In this document: one piece after another, positions 1 to 12,166 of the stretch
Position numbering within the stretch: position 1 is the stretch's first letter
How the letters are laid out: each line of letters starts with the position of its first letter
NCBI GenBank assembly: GCA_964035545.1
Contig: OZ037767.1
Span: 2,174,680-2,238,679, forward strand
Reading direction: 5' to 3'
Source: Bugula neritina
Taxonomy: Eukaryota > Bryozoa > Gymnolaemata > Cheilostomatida > Bugulidae
DNA length: 64,000 nt
Translations under genes and position numbers: made by a program
The notes under the pieces: generated by a model
Told to the model about the DNA's origin: nothing
Databases searched by the model: none
The model's input: the letters and a program-made list of their open reading frames with translations, nothing else

Positions 1-90
1 AAATAATGTTGCCAACAGTTGTGTCTTCATATGCAGTTTGCAATGCTTAGGAACCATTACCTATTGCTGTAATGGAGCGGAAAACTTCAG

Positions 91-2298
91 CAGTTTTGCT
101 TATATGATTGTAGCAATACATTTAGTGATTGGAACCCGAGAGTGATTGATTTATCATTCAATAGACTGTCAGGGGTAGACGATTGGGGCTTAAGTGTGGT
201 TACAGAGCTATATCTTCAGTCCAACACCATCTCCTATATTGAGTGAGTGATATACATGTTATATACTTTAAATTATTATACTAGATCACAAAGATTATTA
301 ACTTTCATGCATCATTGTGCTAAGCTAACACGCAACTGGGTATTTGCCATGGCTACTCTGTTATCCTTTTATAATAGACTTTTATGGGTTTTATGATATC
401 TTTAAAGGACTGTCAGTGATTCCTTCATATTGTTGATTATTAGTGTTGCAACTAGAAAAGTAATATGAATAAAACGTTTACTTGAAATGGTAGTCACTTT
501 CATACAATTACAAAAAATTATGGCTTTGCTGATAGTGGTATAAAGTGTATTTTTTTACAACACTTATTTTCAATTTAAAACTTTTCTAGAATCGGAGGGA
601 TAAGCAAGTTAAATCGACTGGAGGTGTTGAATCTTAACAGTAACAGACTAGAAACACTCCCAAACTCTTTTCTGGAATATCTCACAGATCTCGGCCATCT
701 TGATTTGTCTAATAACGACCTTGGAGAGTTTCTTGAAGGTGAGACAGCTAAATCGTTCTTGAAATATTTTGAAAAACATTTTATTTGAAGTTAAGTTTGA
801 AATTTATACTGTGGTACCTAGGTATCTTTCTGTTCAATGTCTACCAACATTTCTTTTACAAAATATATGTTATTATAGGTTATTTACTCCTTTGCTTTGC
901 ACTAGAATATCTAATACTTGATTTTTCATTTTTAGATCCATTAGTGCCTGGCGTGTTTTCTTCATCTTCTCCTATCAGACTGGAAGAATTGTCGTTAGGC
1001 TCCAACAGTTTGAAGGTCCTCCGCCCTGGCTACTTGTCGAACTTAACTGTCCTTGAACACCTGGACTTGAGTCATAACAAGCTAACTGATGTCAATAGCA
1101 GACAATTCCATGAATTGAATCTGTTGAAAAGTCTGGATATTAGCTACAATGAGCTCTCAGAATTTAATTATACTACTGTTAACTCTTTAGTGAGGTAAGT
1201 GTTAAAGTTCGGTAACTACCTCTAAATAAAATACTGTCTGTTCAACCAAACCTATGTCTCTTATGAATTCCTTCATTATCAGCTATTGATTATCAGTTAT
1301 CAATTGTTATTAATATGTCTAAGAGGATTCAGTAGTAATGTTTAGGTTTGCATGTGTTTTATCAAAGCATACACGTTTTTAATCACATAGACTTTTGCTA
1401 GTATTCAACTACCCTTCAATTAGCTGTACCTCTTTTATATTTAAGATTTCCCATAATTCCTGCTCTACTATAAAAATGGCGACATAAAAGTGAAGTAACA
1501 TTGTGTCCTTGTTTTGTAGTTTGAAATCTTTAGACTTGTCTGGAATCAGTTGGACATGTGATTGTACCATAGAAGACACTTTGGAGTGGTTGCAAACTAC
1601 TAAGATTAGTCTAATTGGCTACCAGAAGTATGAGTGTGCAGAGCCGAGCTCGAAGAAAAATGTACTTCTGTCGGAGTTGAATCTTGACGGAGAAAAGTGC
1701 AATGTAGAAATAATTATGGAAAAGACAATAATCCTTATAATAATTGGATGTACTTCTTTTGTCATATTAGTTGTGGCAGCAATTGTGTTCTGGCAACATA
1801 GATGGCGGCTAAAAAAGAAGTTGAAGAAACAGCACTACAGGTGCGTGCGTGTGCGCGTGTATTTTATAGCCATTTTATAAAAGCAGAAGTTGGCATTAAT
1901 AATGTTCTACAATTATTTGTTATCCTAGACAATAATTTATTATACTATGCAATCATTTGTTATGTCAGACAATCATTTATTAGGCTAGACAATTATATAT
2001 TATTTATTATGCTAGACAACTATTTATGATTTAAAATTCGTGGCATGATTTGGGCATATTTCTTGTCGAACTCAATGAACACCCAGTTTAGGTCGAGTGC
2101 CCCTAAAGTGATGCTCAATGTTGTAGGGCGATGTATGAAAGGTCACAGATGCCCTTGCCTAACAACAATGACGCAACGACAGTGCAGACGGAATACCACC
2201 CTCACACACATGGCCATCACCACTCTCACATGCATGCTGGTACACCACACAAAACTCTACCACCGTGCAGCGAGCACACCCACCCCGCCTTCATCTAA
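91..2298 (+). CDS. Leucine-rich-repeat single-pass membrane receptor, 5' incomplete
   Basis: Exons read as about 91-242, 590-738, 936-1194, 1520-1840 and 2127-2298 (stop TAA 2296-2298); all junctions keep phase and have GT-AG borders. The protein shows a short Cys-containing segment (CLYDCS) that may be the end of an LRR N-cap, then LRRs of the form LxxLxLxxNxL (for example LEVLNLNSNRL, LEHLDLSHNKL, LKSLDISYNEL), then an LRR C-cap (WTCDCTIEDTLEWLQ with later Cys residues), a transmembrane helix encoded near 1720-1790 rich in Ile/Val, a basic stop-transfer stretch (WRLKKKLKK) and a tail of about 60 residues with a His-rich cluster. No TIR or kinase domain follows, so it resembles cell-surface LRR adhesion/receptor proteins rather than Toll receptors. 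The 5' end and signal peptide lie outside the window. The first acceptor is uncertain: AG at 89-90 or 124-125. Family placement beyond LRR receptor is not possible from the sequence. Confidence 0.8.
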
Positions 2299-2994
2299 AT
2301 CATTAGGGAAACATTTACTGCCTAGCAATAATTTAGATATCTTCACAAAGGAAGCTAGCAAAGATGGTGCTCTTTCTCTCGGTGGAGAAACGCCGACGTC
2401 TTATATATTGCAGTTATGATGTTGAGGCCCGATGAAACAGTGTAAAGCATGATAGACTGTTTCAGTAACACATTCCAAAGAATTAATGTTACCATATATT
2501 ATCTTGTTATGTAAATTTAGTGCATTTCAGTAGAATTACATCACCGTGTGTTGCATAGGATTGTATTTATTATGATTTGTGTAGCCAGTAGTATCATTAT
2601 TATTTTGTGTAGAGGTCAATCAGCACAATATGGTGGAGATAACTATAATTTTAAGATATTGTTTAAAGTAAAAGCTGCCTACATCATTTTGAATAGTACT
2701 TGAATTGTCTTCCCTATGCGGAGACAATTGTATTGCAAATGGTTTAAGAATCTTATCTTAGCACTATTTGCTCATCGCTCATTACTTGCCTGAATTTATT
2801 TTGTTATTATTTGTTTATATTATTTTGTTTTATTCGATGACTTTGCATTGTACATAGATGTGTATATAACACGAGTTAGTTAGCTCTCTTAGTTATTGTA
2901 AATTATTGAGCTACTGTGAAAATTGACTGACTGCTGAATTATAATAGCCATATTGTTTTGGTATAAAACTACACTAGAAGTGTTTTATTTGTTG

Positions 2995-3000
2995 AATAAA
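2995..3000 (+). terminator. Poly(A) signal AATAAA of the LRR receptor gene
   Basis: A canonical AATAAA lies about 700 bases after the LRR receptor stop codon. The interval 2299-2994 has no coding signal and is read as its 3' UTR. Confidence 0.55.
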
Positions 3001-3020
3001 ATATGAATTCTCACAAAATA

Positions 3021-3764
3021 CCACACAATTTATAGATAATCTGCTATAGAACAGTGGTAAATTTTCCTGAAATATGAAAAAACAATGCTTTCATCAGCTG
3101 TAGAGTTTAATGCTGGCCTAAAAGTAAGACCTAATGAAAAACATTTCTGTATTAATTTTCTTTAGAAAATGTTAATCAAGCTATTCTGTCTATTATCATT
3201 AAAAAATGATAATAATTTAGAGTTCAAATCGAGTATAGAAAGTTCAAGCAATATGAACTGTTGACAACAGACTGGCGGGTTTCTATTTCATATAAGTGTA
3301 GAGAAAACAGAAGGAAGACCAATAGCTCAAGATATGGTATGAAAGAGCTGAGACTGGGAGGGGGGGGGGGCAAAGATGCGAGGAATTTAAAGATGCAGGA
3401 GAGGCAATTCAATATGACTACCTCGGAAGTTAACAAGAAGAAATGGGAGAAAACAAAAGTAGATAGGCATAGTCAATATAAAATGAACAAGTCTACTATC
3501 AGTATTACAAAAACTCCATTTAATTAGCCTATATTATTACTTGTCTTCCAGAGAAGTGTTTTTATAAGCTTGTACGGCGACAGAGGGTTACTAAAAGTTT
3601 TCAACAATTAAAATTTAACGAGCTATTAACCATCAGTCTTCCAAGATTAAATAGTCTAAAGTGACTCATCTCAAATTTCCGAAGGAGAGAAAATTTGAAG
3701 TTGGCTTTTTGTCCTTTAGGGGAGAAGATTTCACATGGCTAATAGAAAAATCAACACACATAAT
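3021..3764. other. Short convergent intergenic spacer
   Basis: Spacer between the 3' ends of the LRR receptor (+) and CUEDC2 (-). It holds a G homopolymer run near 3358-3370 and otherwise A+T-rich sequence. The open frames here are short on both strands and show no family similarity. The CUEDC2 3' UTR must fall inside it; an ATTAAA-type signal on the minus strand near 3519-3524 is a possible end. Confidence 0.5.
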
Positions 3765-6700
3765 TCAGTGAAACCTGTATTGTTTGGCTGGTCTAAGGTT
3801 GATGTAGGTTTTCTTCATATCTTCCGAGACTTTAGGTTTGACGTCACTGTATCGTTCTCCTTTAGTCGACACAACCTGCCCGTCTCTATAACGCAACATT
3901 TTCTTGTCCTCCTAAATTTGAAAACAATGTTGGCAGTTACAGCAATGATTAGCCAATCACAGAGCCTGTAGTATCAGAGAGATAGCCTAGTATCCTACAG
4001 CACGTTTGCTTTGAGGCTGTAATGCTTTAAAACAATCCTCCTTGCCTACCTTACCAACACTTTCAAAACCGTGAGGCTAACAAAAAATTAGTTAATTTAT
4101 TTAAGGGTCAATTACATTCACTTTAGACTGAATATTACGGAAGTAAAACAAATTCTATTGTCAATAAATAGTTCATAATAAATTTGAAGGCTACCAAAAA
4201 TATAGCCAAGTTTTGAATTTGTTGGATCTAGCAACCAGGGAAGCATTACTCCAATTATCAGTATAATTATAATGATTTGAGAATTACTAGTAAACTGGCA
4301 CTAGCAACAGGCTTGTGGATAGCTCAGCTGGTCATATTCAACAACTTTCTGCTAAATATGAGAAACCTACGTTAGTTTGGAGCTTGGGTGTGAATGTTTT
4401 CTTTTCTTCGTCAGTGGGAATATATGAGTATCTAAAATATAAACATGCTTAAAATAATTTTAAAAAATAAATAAGAAATCACGATGCATTAAAACAAACA
4501 ATTGATTTTTAATAAAACATATTCTATAAAAGCCACTATTTCTTTAAAAAGAAAGTAATTGGAAACTAGCACATGTATATATGAACAAGTAAATCATTTC
4601 AGTAATAAAAATTTATTTTATGTACCTGATATCATTATCCTGGTAGACAATTTTACTGAATGATAATTAGTGTTTATTTAGCAACAGGCCACATGTAGGG
4701 GGCAGGGTACAGATAATACAGGTGGAGATAATATACATGTGACCAGGTAGAAATACATTATGGACAATACAGGTAGAGGGTGGGATACAAGTGGGAGACA
4801 GGATATAGCAGATCAGGTAGAGGGAAAGACATAAATTCTACATAGGAAATAAAAAGTTAAGAAATTATATAATAATTCATGCACAAGTCTAATCAAATCT
4901 GATTGGCTGCCCGTCACACAAACTCACTTGTCAACAATCAAAGCTCTCACACCGGCAGCTGGCAGCGTTTCTAGCCCATCTTCTGCACTAAAACCATCTT
5001 CATTACTTTGACTGTTGGACTTCTTTCTCGAGCGATTGCTAGATCTTTTAGACTTCATAGATTTCATGGCCGTCAAATCTACCGTGATATTACTGCCTTT
5101 AACTGGCCGGTGCTTTTTATGCGAAGTTAAAACCGTATTTGTAGTTTGACTGTCAGACAAAAGCCATTCAACAGCCTTTTGCATGTCATTACCGTTGCTT
5201 TTCAAACTACTCTCTATATCAGTTACACATTTGCCAGGAAACATCTCTCTCAGCTGGTGTGTTAGCTCCTCTACAGGGTTGCTTATAGTACCACCACAAG
5301 CTAGCAACTGAGTGTCATCCTGCAGCAAATATCTCTCACGGACACCTACTTCTGGCGCTGACAATGAGTCATCATAGCTCTCTGAGTTTGTTCTGCTGCT
5401 GCCGCTGATAGAGACAGCGGAACCGTCACATATAGACCTGAGGCGGGGTCTGTCAGACAGAGTCGGCCAATCATATTCACTGATAGAACTACTTTCAGAC
5501 ACAGTTCGGTACAGAGTAGTATCTGGCATGCTCGAGGGATTACTCATAGAGACCTACCATTGCAGGAAAAATACACACCAGTTAGAGCAGCAACCTTGGA
5601 AACTCACAATTCAGTAACTTGTTATCTATTATCTATTGATGCAATAGTGACCCGCAATGTGACACATTTCAAAAACGTCCCATAAATTAAAACAATGAAA
5701 AGTACAGGATTTGCGCAGCATAAATCTAAACACAAGTTTATAAACAAAATATCAAATAGTAAAACTCACAGCAGGGGCCTCTGCGTGTCCATCACATGCT
5801 GAGCTTCGTCTGCTTCCTTTCGTTCTTCTGCTACGCTTATTCTTCACGCAGGGGACAGATGATGGCACAGGTGAAGGTAGACTTTGAGTTACAGTCTCTG
5901 GAGTTATCAGTCCCTTTAGGAACTCGCTTACCTCTAACCTTCACAAAGATTTACAAAACAAAACAGTCAATGATGTAGTTATTTAAAACAAATAATGTTG
6001 TTTAAAGATCAAATGTACACCTTGGAACTGGTAACTGTCCATGTTATTCTAGAGTAAGAATTGTTTCTATTGAACGTGAATCCCCTCCGACATAGCCGCT
6101 TACAAGAGTTGAATACTGCTTACTGCGGTATACTGGCAAATCCAGGTATATAGGCATCCATAATAGACATAAATTCTTCTAAGTCAATCTCGTCTAATGA
6201 TTCTTCAAGTATTCCGGCTATGTATGAGAAGACAACTTCATCAGCATCTATAATGCTACAAAGATAGTTTGTAATAGTCAGTTTATGATAACGAATTTAC
6301 AGTGATTCAAAGCAAATTCAGTAAAATATTTAAGGTTTTAGATTGTAAAACGTACCAAATTCCAAAATATACTTATTCAATAATGCACATTATTAGACTG
6401 CGTGACTAATATAAATATTATAAAATTTACTCTGGCAAAATAAGATGCTAATAACATAACAATATTAAAAAGCACCCTTATGGTTGTTTCATTATAAAGT
6501 TATCCATAATGCAATCTAGGTTTCTGCTTTTTACTATTAAATTTAAAACAATGAAATCACACAATAAAGTTAATATATAGTTAATATCAAGTGCTAAGCA
6601 AAAAATACCACTCAACTTTAATAACTTTAACTTAACCAACTGCAATTAAAATCGAACCATTTTTCATACATCAACAGAACAGTACTGTTCAGCCTAAAAG

Positions 6701-6820
6701 ATGTATAATTTAGCATCAAAATTACATATGGTAGGTTTCATACATTTAAACTTACCTTATTTTAGAAGTATGCAAGTTTATCAGCTCTGTCATGGCTGAT
6801 CTAATTTTTTCTAGCTCCAT
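3765..6820 (-). CDS. CUEDC2: CUE domain-containing protein 2 orthologue
   Basis: Exons on the minus strand: 6820-6756, 6255-6124, 5938-5770, 5553-4928, a tentative 22-nt microexon 4076-4055, and 3911-3765 (stop TGA). The N-terminus starts MELEKI and continues [16 protein letters not shown] and [12 protein letters not shown], matching the conserved N-terminal block of animal CUEDC2. The large exon 4 carries a CUE-like helix bundle ([18 protein letters not shown], then [12 protein letters not shown]) followed by a basic, Ser-rich linker. The last exon ([16 protein letters not shown] to [14 protein letters not shown]) is nearly identical to the invariant C-terminus of the family. CUE domains bind ubiquitin; vertebrate CUEDC2 acts in IKK, steroid-receptor and APC/C control. 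Exon 4 ends in phase 2 and the last exon begins in phase 0, so an exon of length 1 modulo 3 must lie between them. The 22-nt candidate fits phase and splice sites but has no conserved sequence, so that part is weak. Confidence 0.85.
4310..4400 (+). other. Possible tRNA-derived SINE remnant (A-box-like)
   Basis: Inside the last long interval of the CUEDC2 gene, GTGGATAGCTCAGCTGGT at about 4315-4332 matches a tRNA A box. About 50 bases on, TTAGTTTGGAGCTTGGG is only a degenerate B box. No convincing cloverleaf can be drawn, so a decayed tRNA-related repeat is more likely than a tRNA gene. Similar B-box-like fragments occur near 27060 and 30345. Confidence 0.2.
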
Positions 6821-6959
6821 TTTAGCAATTTTCAATCCCTTAAAACACAGAATATTCAATTTTGAATAGTACATATAATCACTCATATAAAAATAATTCA
6901 TGAAGCAAGCAATATGATGCTTATTGTTAGTACATTTTGAGATTCACGTCCACTATATT

Positions 6960-7610
6960 GTTATTATTATTAATATTATTCCGAATAGTCATAGTAATAG
7001 TAATACTAATAGTAACACTAGTAGTAAATGTAATGCTAAGTCCAATACCTAAAATTATACCTAGTCACTATCATAGTGAGAGTTCACATACATGATATCA
7101 ATTATGCAAATGATCTTGTTTATGATACTATTACTTACTCTTAGTGTTGCACCCACAATGTTGTTCAAAACAGAAACACTAATGGTAATATTAATATTAA
7201 TCATTAATCAATGATAATCATAATGCCAACCTACTCTAAGTTTAACTCTAAGGACTAAGAGTAAGTGGCTAAGTTTAAGTGAATTACACTTAGTATTGCT
7301 ATTACTAACTTATACCCATACCAGTAAAATTAAGACTAAATCAAAGTGTAACTTATAACTCATGAGACTAAGACTAAGAGTAAAACTAAGAGTAAGAGTA
7401 TGTCTTGGACTTAAAAAACAGTTAGTCTTATAATAATTATAATCATAACTCTTAGAGTCAGAGCCCTGCGGCCACACCTAGTCCTACTGATATTTATGAT
7501 TATAATAAGTAACCAGAATCACTATGATTATGATACTACCTGATGATGAGTATAACTACAATTAAAACTAAGACTAACTCTAAGAGTAAAGTTAAAAGTA
7601 AATTAAAATA
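6960..7610. repeat. Low-complexity tract of imperfect AGT/ACT and CTAAG/AGTAAG words
   Basis: The interval is built from irregular short words (TAATAGTAATACTAATAG, ACTAAGAGTAAG and reverse forms) without a fixed period. It contains no open frame of note and looks like decayed simple-sequence DNA. A comparable tract occurs at 57480-57960. Confidence 0.6.
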
Positions 7611-10600
7611 CAAGGCACAAGCGTTATAATTTTCATTATTAACTAAATATCAATAATTAGTAACGAAAATTATAGTAATTATCAGTATGATAATTGCAAT
7701 AATTAATTAAAGCATAGCCTAATCATATTAGAAATTAAAATTGTTATTATTTGTTTTCAGTTTTATATTTCAAATTCAAATTGCAAATAATGAAATGAAA
7801 TGGTAATAAACGGAAACAACGCAAAAAAGTGTTGAGCGGGATTGCTACAATCTTTTAACAGACGCATGGAACCAATCGTCAATAATAATAATAATAATAA
7901 TAATTTATATTATTAACATTTTTGCTCAAACCTGTTCGTAAATATAAATAACAAATTACAAAAATATTTAGTCATTTATCATCGTTGATCCTTCTTTGTA
8001 AATATAAGCCTGCAATAATCTTGAGAATTATCTGGAAGAGGATAACTCTAAAAGTATTTTCCATAGTTCTACGCCATTAAAACCTCATAGCAGATTATAA
8101 CAAATTATATTGCAGTTTTAAAACGCTCCCTTATTAATAATTTGGATGCACTCGTGTAACTAAATTATAATTAAAGTTAATTTAAGATACCATGATAGGT
8201 AAGTAATTTAATCAGTAAAAATTAAATAAAATTTGCATTGCAACCACATCAGTTTTTGGCTTTATTAATCAATATTATTTTGACAAGCTATATGGTTTTT
8301 CTATTGCAAGAGCAATCTTTTTTATTCATGTTTGCACATACGGCTAGGCATTAAAATACTAGTAAAAGCTTAAACAAAATTGCACTTCTGTTACATAGTA
8401 TAGATTCCAATGCACATGGTGAATATCTCTTTGCATATATTTTATTCTTGGGTCATGCAATTATTGTAAGAAATATTACAGGCCTGTATCAGTTAGCATA
8501 CAACAAAACCAAGGTTACAGAAAGATATCAATAACTTAAAGCCACGAGAAATGACCAAAAATATAATAATTGCACCCAAAATTACATTGAAATAACCTGT
8601 GGAATTGTGAATATAAAACTAAGGCCTAAAAATTGGTAGACTTGGCTATTATCTCTTTTGTATCAAAAGTATTAAATATTATGTTTTCAACATTATACTA
8701 GTAGTACTACTTTTGACTTTTATTGACTGTAAATGACATTATGGTGTCACATAATACAACACTATCGTGGAGAAAGTTTAATATATATAACAGTATAGGT
8801 AATGCTATGAGTTGCGACATGACTAGCTATATATCCAACCACCCATTGTGTATATGATAATTTTACAAAAGCAAATTGCGAAGGCTCCAGCTGATTTCTC
8901 GTATCAGCACATACTACCCTGAAGCTTTTCATGTTTATGTTAAATTATTTCAACTGAGATACTGAGCCGTGGGATTAATCTCATTGGACAGAGTATAAGT
9001 AGGATGAATAAAGACATAGCGCTAGAACCATTATACACTGTTTGCATACCGAAAGGCTATTAAGGGCACCCTTTGTTCTAAGATTATAGGATCTCTACTA
9101 CTTAGAGAATTTGATTGTAACAAAGACATCTCTGATTGAAGATTATTAGTTTAAATTATAAAGGAAATTGTGAGTGTGAACTGCTAGGGTGTTGCGAGGA
9201 GTACGTGATTACAGCTATATAGAGGGACAACAAAGATTGTGCACTGAGCTAACTTGCGGCTACTTGCTCGTACTTGCTATGGCCATGACTGTTTGATACA
9301 GGTTAGAATTTACTCCATTACATATTCAATTGCAAACTGCTTAAGATTTCTAGCTTTGCTTTGCAGCTACAGTGAGTTGAAGAGGTTCAGATTGCGTGTA
9401 TTAAGTTTCATCTCAGGTTAATGTTACTTTCCGAACACGATAACAATTTTATAACTGGCCTTTCAACAAACTGTAAACACATTAATTTAAATTTTAAGTC
9501 CCATGTGTTATCATAAATAGTAATTATAATAAAATATAGCTAACACAACAATTATATAGTTACGTACTTGTAGTAGCCTACCATTAAATTTAGTTAAATG
9601 TTTATAGATTGTTACAGCTTATTAAGTGTACATAATGTTTTTTACATTTACATAATCTAATCATCAGCCGTCAACTGTATAAAAACTATAATAAAAGGTG
9701 AGGGTAGAGAATCAAAAGTATTATTATTTGACTGTTATAATTCAGTAAGCTCTTACTATATAGACTAAGTAACCATTCCTTTACAGCAATACTAAACTTA
9801 CCACTGGTAAGTTTGCCACAGTCCTGAGAGAGTAAAGTCAAGATAACTGCTACAGTTTACCAGTAGTCAGAAATGTTATAGGGCATGAAGCTGCAGTGTT
9901 TAAACAAACCAACCTTCAAGAGGAAAAAGGGAACATTAATATAATTTTAAAAAAAGTTTTACCAATATTCATGCAGTGTTTTGGGCAACTTGTTAGGTCA
10001 GAGATGGTTTTTTCTAATTTATGGATAACTGTCATTACTCTAAAACCACTTGAGTTGGAGACAAATTATTCTAATTTTTTTAAATTTGTAGCTTAGTCTT
10101 GGTAAAACAATGGGATATCAAACCTTGTATAAACGTAGATCTCATACAATTTCTCTATATCTGGGTTGCAGCAGAACAGAGCTTCTGGTCTGCTGAATTG
10201 GTTTAAACAAGATGTTCTGAAAATAGCCCTTGGTACTTTGTTAACTAAGTGCTTGGTGTAGATTCTAGGACAACTTGAGCTTCAAACATTCTGTGAAACA
10301 TTTGCTTCTTTTATTTTGTGAGCAGACAAAGTTGAAAATGTAAACAAAAAGTATTTTTGTAGTTATTTGGGGCCGCTTGTTAGCTCCGCAAAATATTGTC
10401 ATTAAGTTTTGGCAAGTTGTTATAGTTGCCCATCTCTTTACAGAAGTCTACCTCAGGTCTTTAAGAGTTTTTGTCTTAACTAAGAAAAAAAATTTAATTT
10501 GTATTCTAAGCATTTCCTATAAGCTTTGGCATATTTTTACTCAACCTGAAACCTATCAACTGTTAACTAGACAAAATATTTTTATAAACTAATATTGGGA

Positions 10601-12051
10601 TTTGCAAAAAATATTCAGAAATTTGATTGCCAACTTTCCTTATAAAATATGTCTTCTTTCCAGGAATCACTAATTGCCTTTCCTATTGTTGTTGATCCTC
10701 AGTCTTTGCTATTCAAAGAGGCCATAATGTTGATTTAAGTGAAATTTGTAGAAATTAAATCATAAAACCGCTAAATGATGTCTTCTTGAAATGACAAAAT
10801 TCATGAAGAATAAATAAATATTATAACAATAATATGATAAATAATAGCTTCGACTGCAAAATCAAAGTGTTTTCAACAATAAAACTTAAAATTTTCTTTT
10901 TGATGTATTCGGCCATCTCAATGTGAGATTCAGAGCTGTCAAGTGTCTATTATTTATTTACTGTATTCTTGCATACAAATACTGCTCAGTCATGCATACT
11001 AAGTTGGATATTTAGACCCTAATTACCAAATATGAAGACATTACCATCATCATGCCTGAATGCCAACATCTGCCTTGTTTACCTTTAACTGAAAAAATGT
11101 ATTCCAATGCAAACTCTAGCCTGTTTGTTTGACCACCTATAGCTACTTAATCTTATTCTAAATAATTCTCATTTATTTGTTTCTTTTGTTGACAAATAAT
11201 TTAAGTAAAGATGATAACAAACATCTTATTCCTCGGAACAATATTTATTTTTAGGATTTCTCAATAATTCGATTTATCCGTAAAAGCTACAGCATAGTTA
11301 GTTGTAGCAAGGTTGCTCCATGAGTGTGATTTCTAATCAAATATGCAGTAGTACCTAGGAGCAAATAATATTTTACTTGCAAAGATCGAAGCATATTATT
11401 TCCAGTAGTATAATTATTGTATATCTTTTTGAATTTTGTTCCTTTGTCAAACTAACAACAGAAAATAGCTGCGGACCAGTTAATCTTCTTGCTATCTAAT
11501 TGCTCGTTTGTATGGGTTGAATGGAATATTTTAATTTTGACATGCAGTACTGTAGTTTTATTAACTTATACGACACGCTAATCTTCTTTGAAGTATAGGG
11601 CTGGAACGGCATAATGTACATTACAGGGCTGCAATGGTTCTCATATTTCTAAAAAACGATAATGAAGCTAATTAAATACTATTACTTAGATAATACATTT
11701 GAATCTATAAAAATATGCCAAGCTAAATTTTCAGCAACATGTGTAATAGTCAAAACAGTTTAGAGGTTATGTTATAATAACTAAAATATGGAAATGGTGA
11801 AATATTTTATTTGTTTACTTTCATTCAAGTTGGTATATATTTGAATTCTTTTTTAATATGGCTTCTTAATTTTATAAAACTCTGAGCAGTTATTAAAATT
11901 TAAAGCCTAATTTGTTTAGTATTTAACAATATTATAATTATGGGCTGGAATTTCAAAGTGGGGCTTATGTCTCTATTAAAAACGCAGTATTGGCCCATCC
12001 CTACGCATCAAAGCTCTTGTTTGGCTTCGCTGATTATGATCAAGTAATAGC

Positions 12052-12166
12052 AGATAAGGGACAAAAGACGCAATCCTCTTAGCTCACAATGGCTTTGTGA
12101 GTGACTCGTGGCTGTCGCCTGCCTGGCTGTAGGCCGGCCTATCTTGGCACAAGCCTTTCGAGATAA
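12052..12166. promoter_or_regulatory. Cluster of three WGATAR motifs upstream of the E-protein gene
   Basis: AGATAA at 12052-12057 and 12161-12166 (+) and AGATAG on the minus strand at 12140-12145 fall inside a patch less A+T-rich than its surroundings. GATA factors bind WGATAR. Motifs this short occur often by chance, so this is only a candidate enhancer. Confidence 0.15.

Noticed and set aside
4315-4395. A functional tRNA gene
   Set aside because: Only the A box fits; the B box and acceptor stem do not pair, so it was kept only as a weak repeat remnant.
9896-10592. Two open frames of 66-71 codons in the gene-poor region
   Set aside because: A+T-rich composition, no ATG start, no motif and no flanking splice sites in phase.
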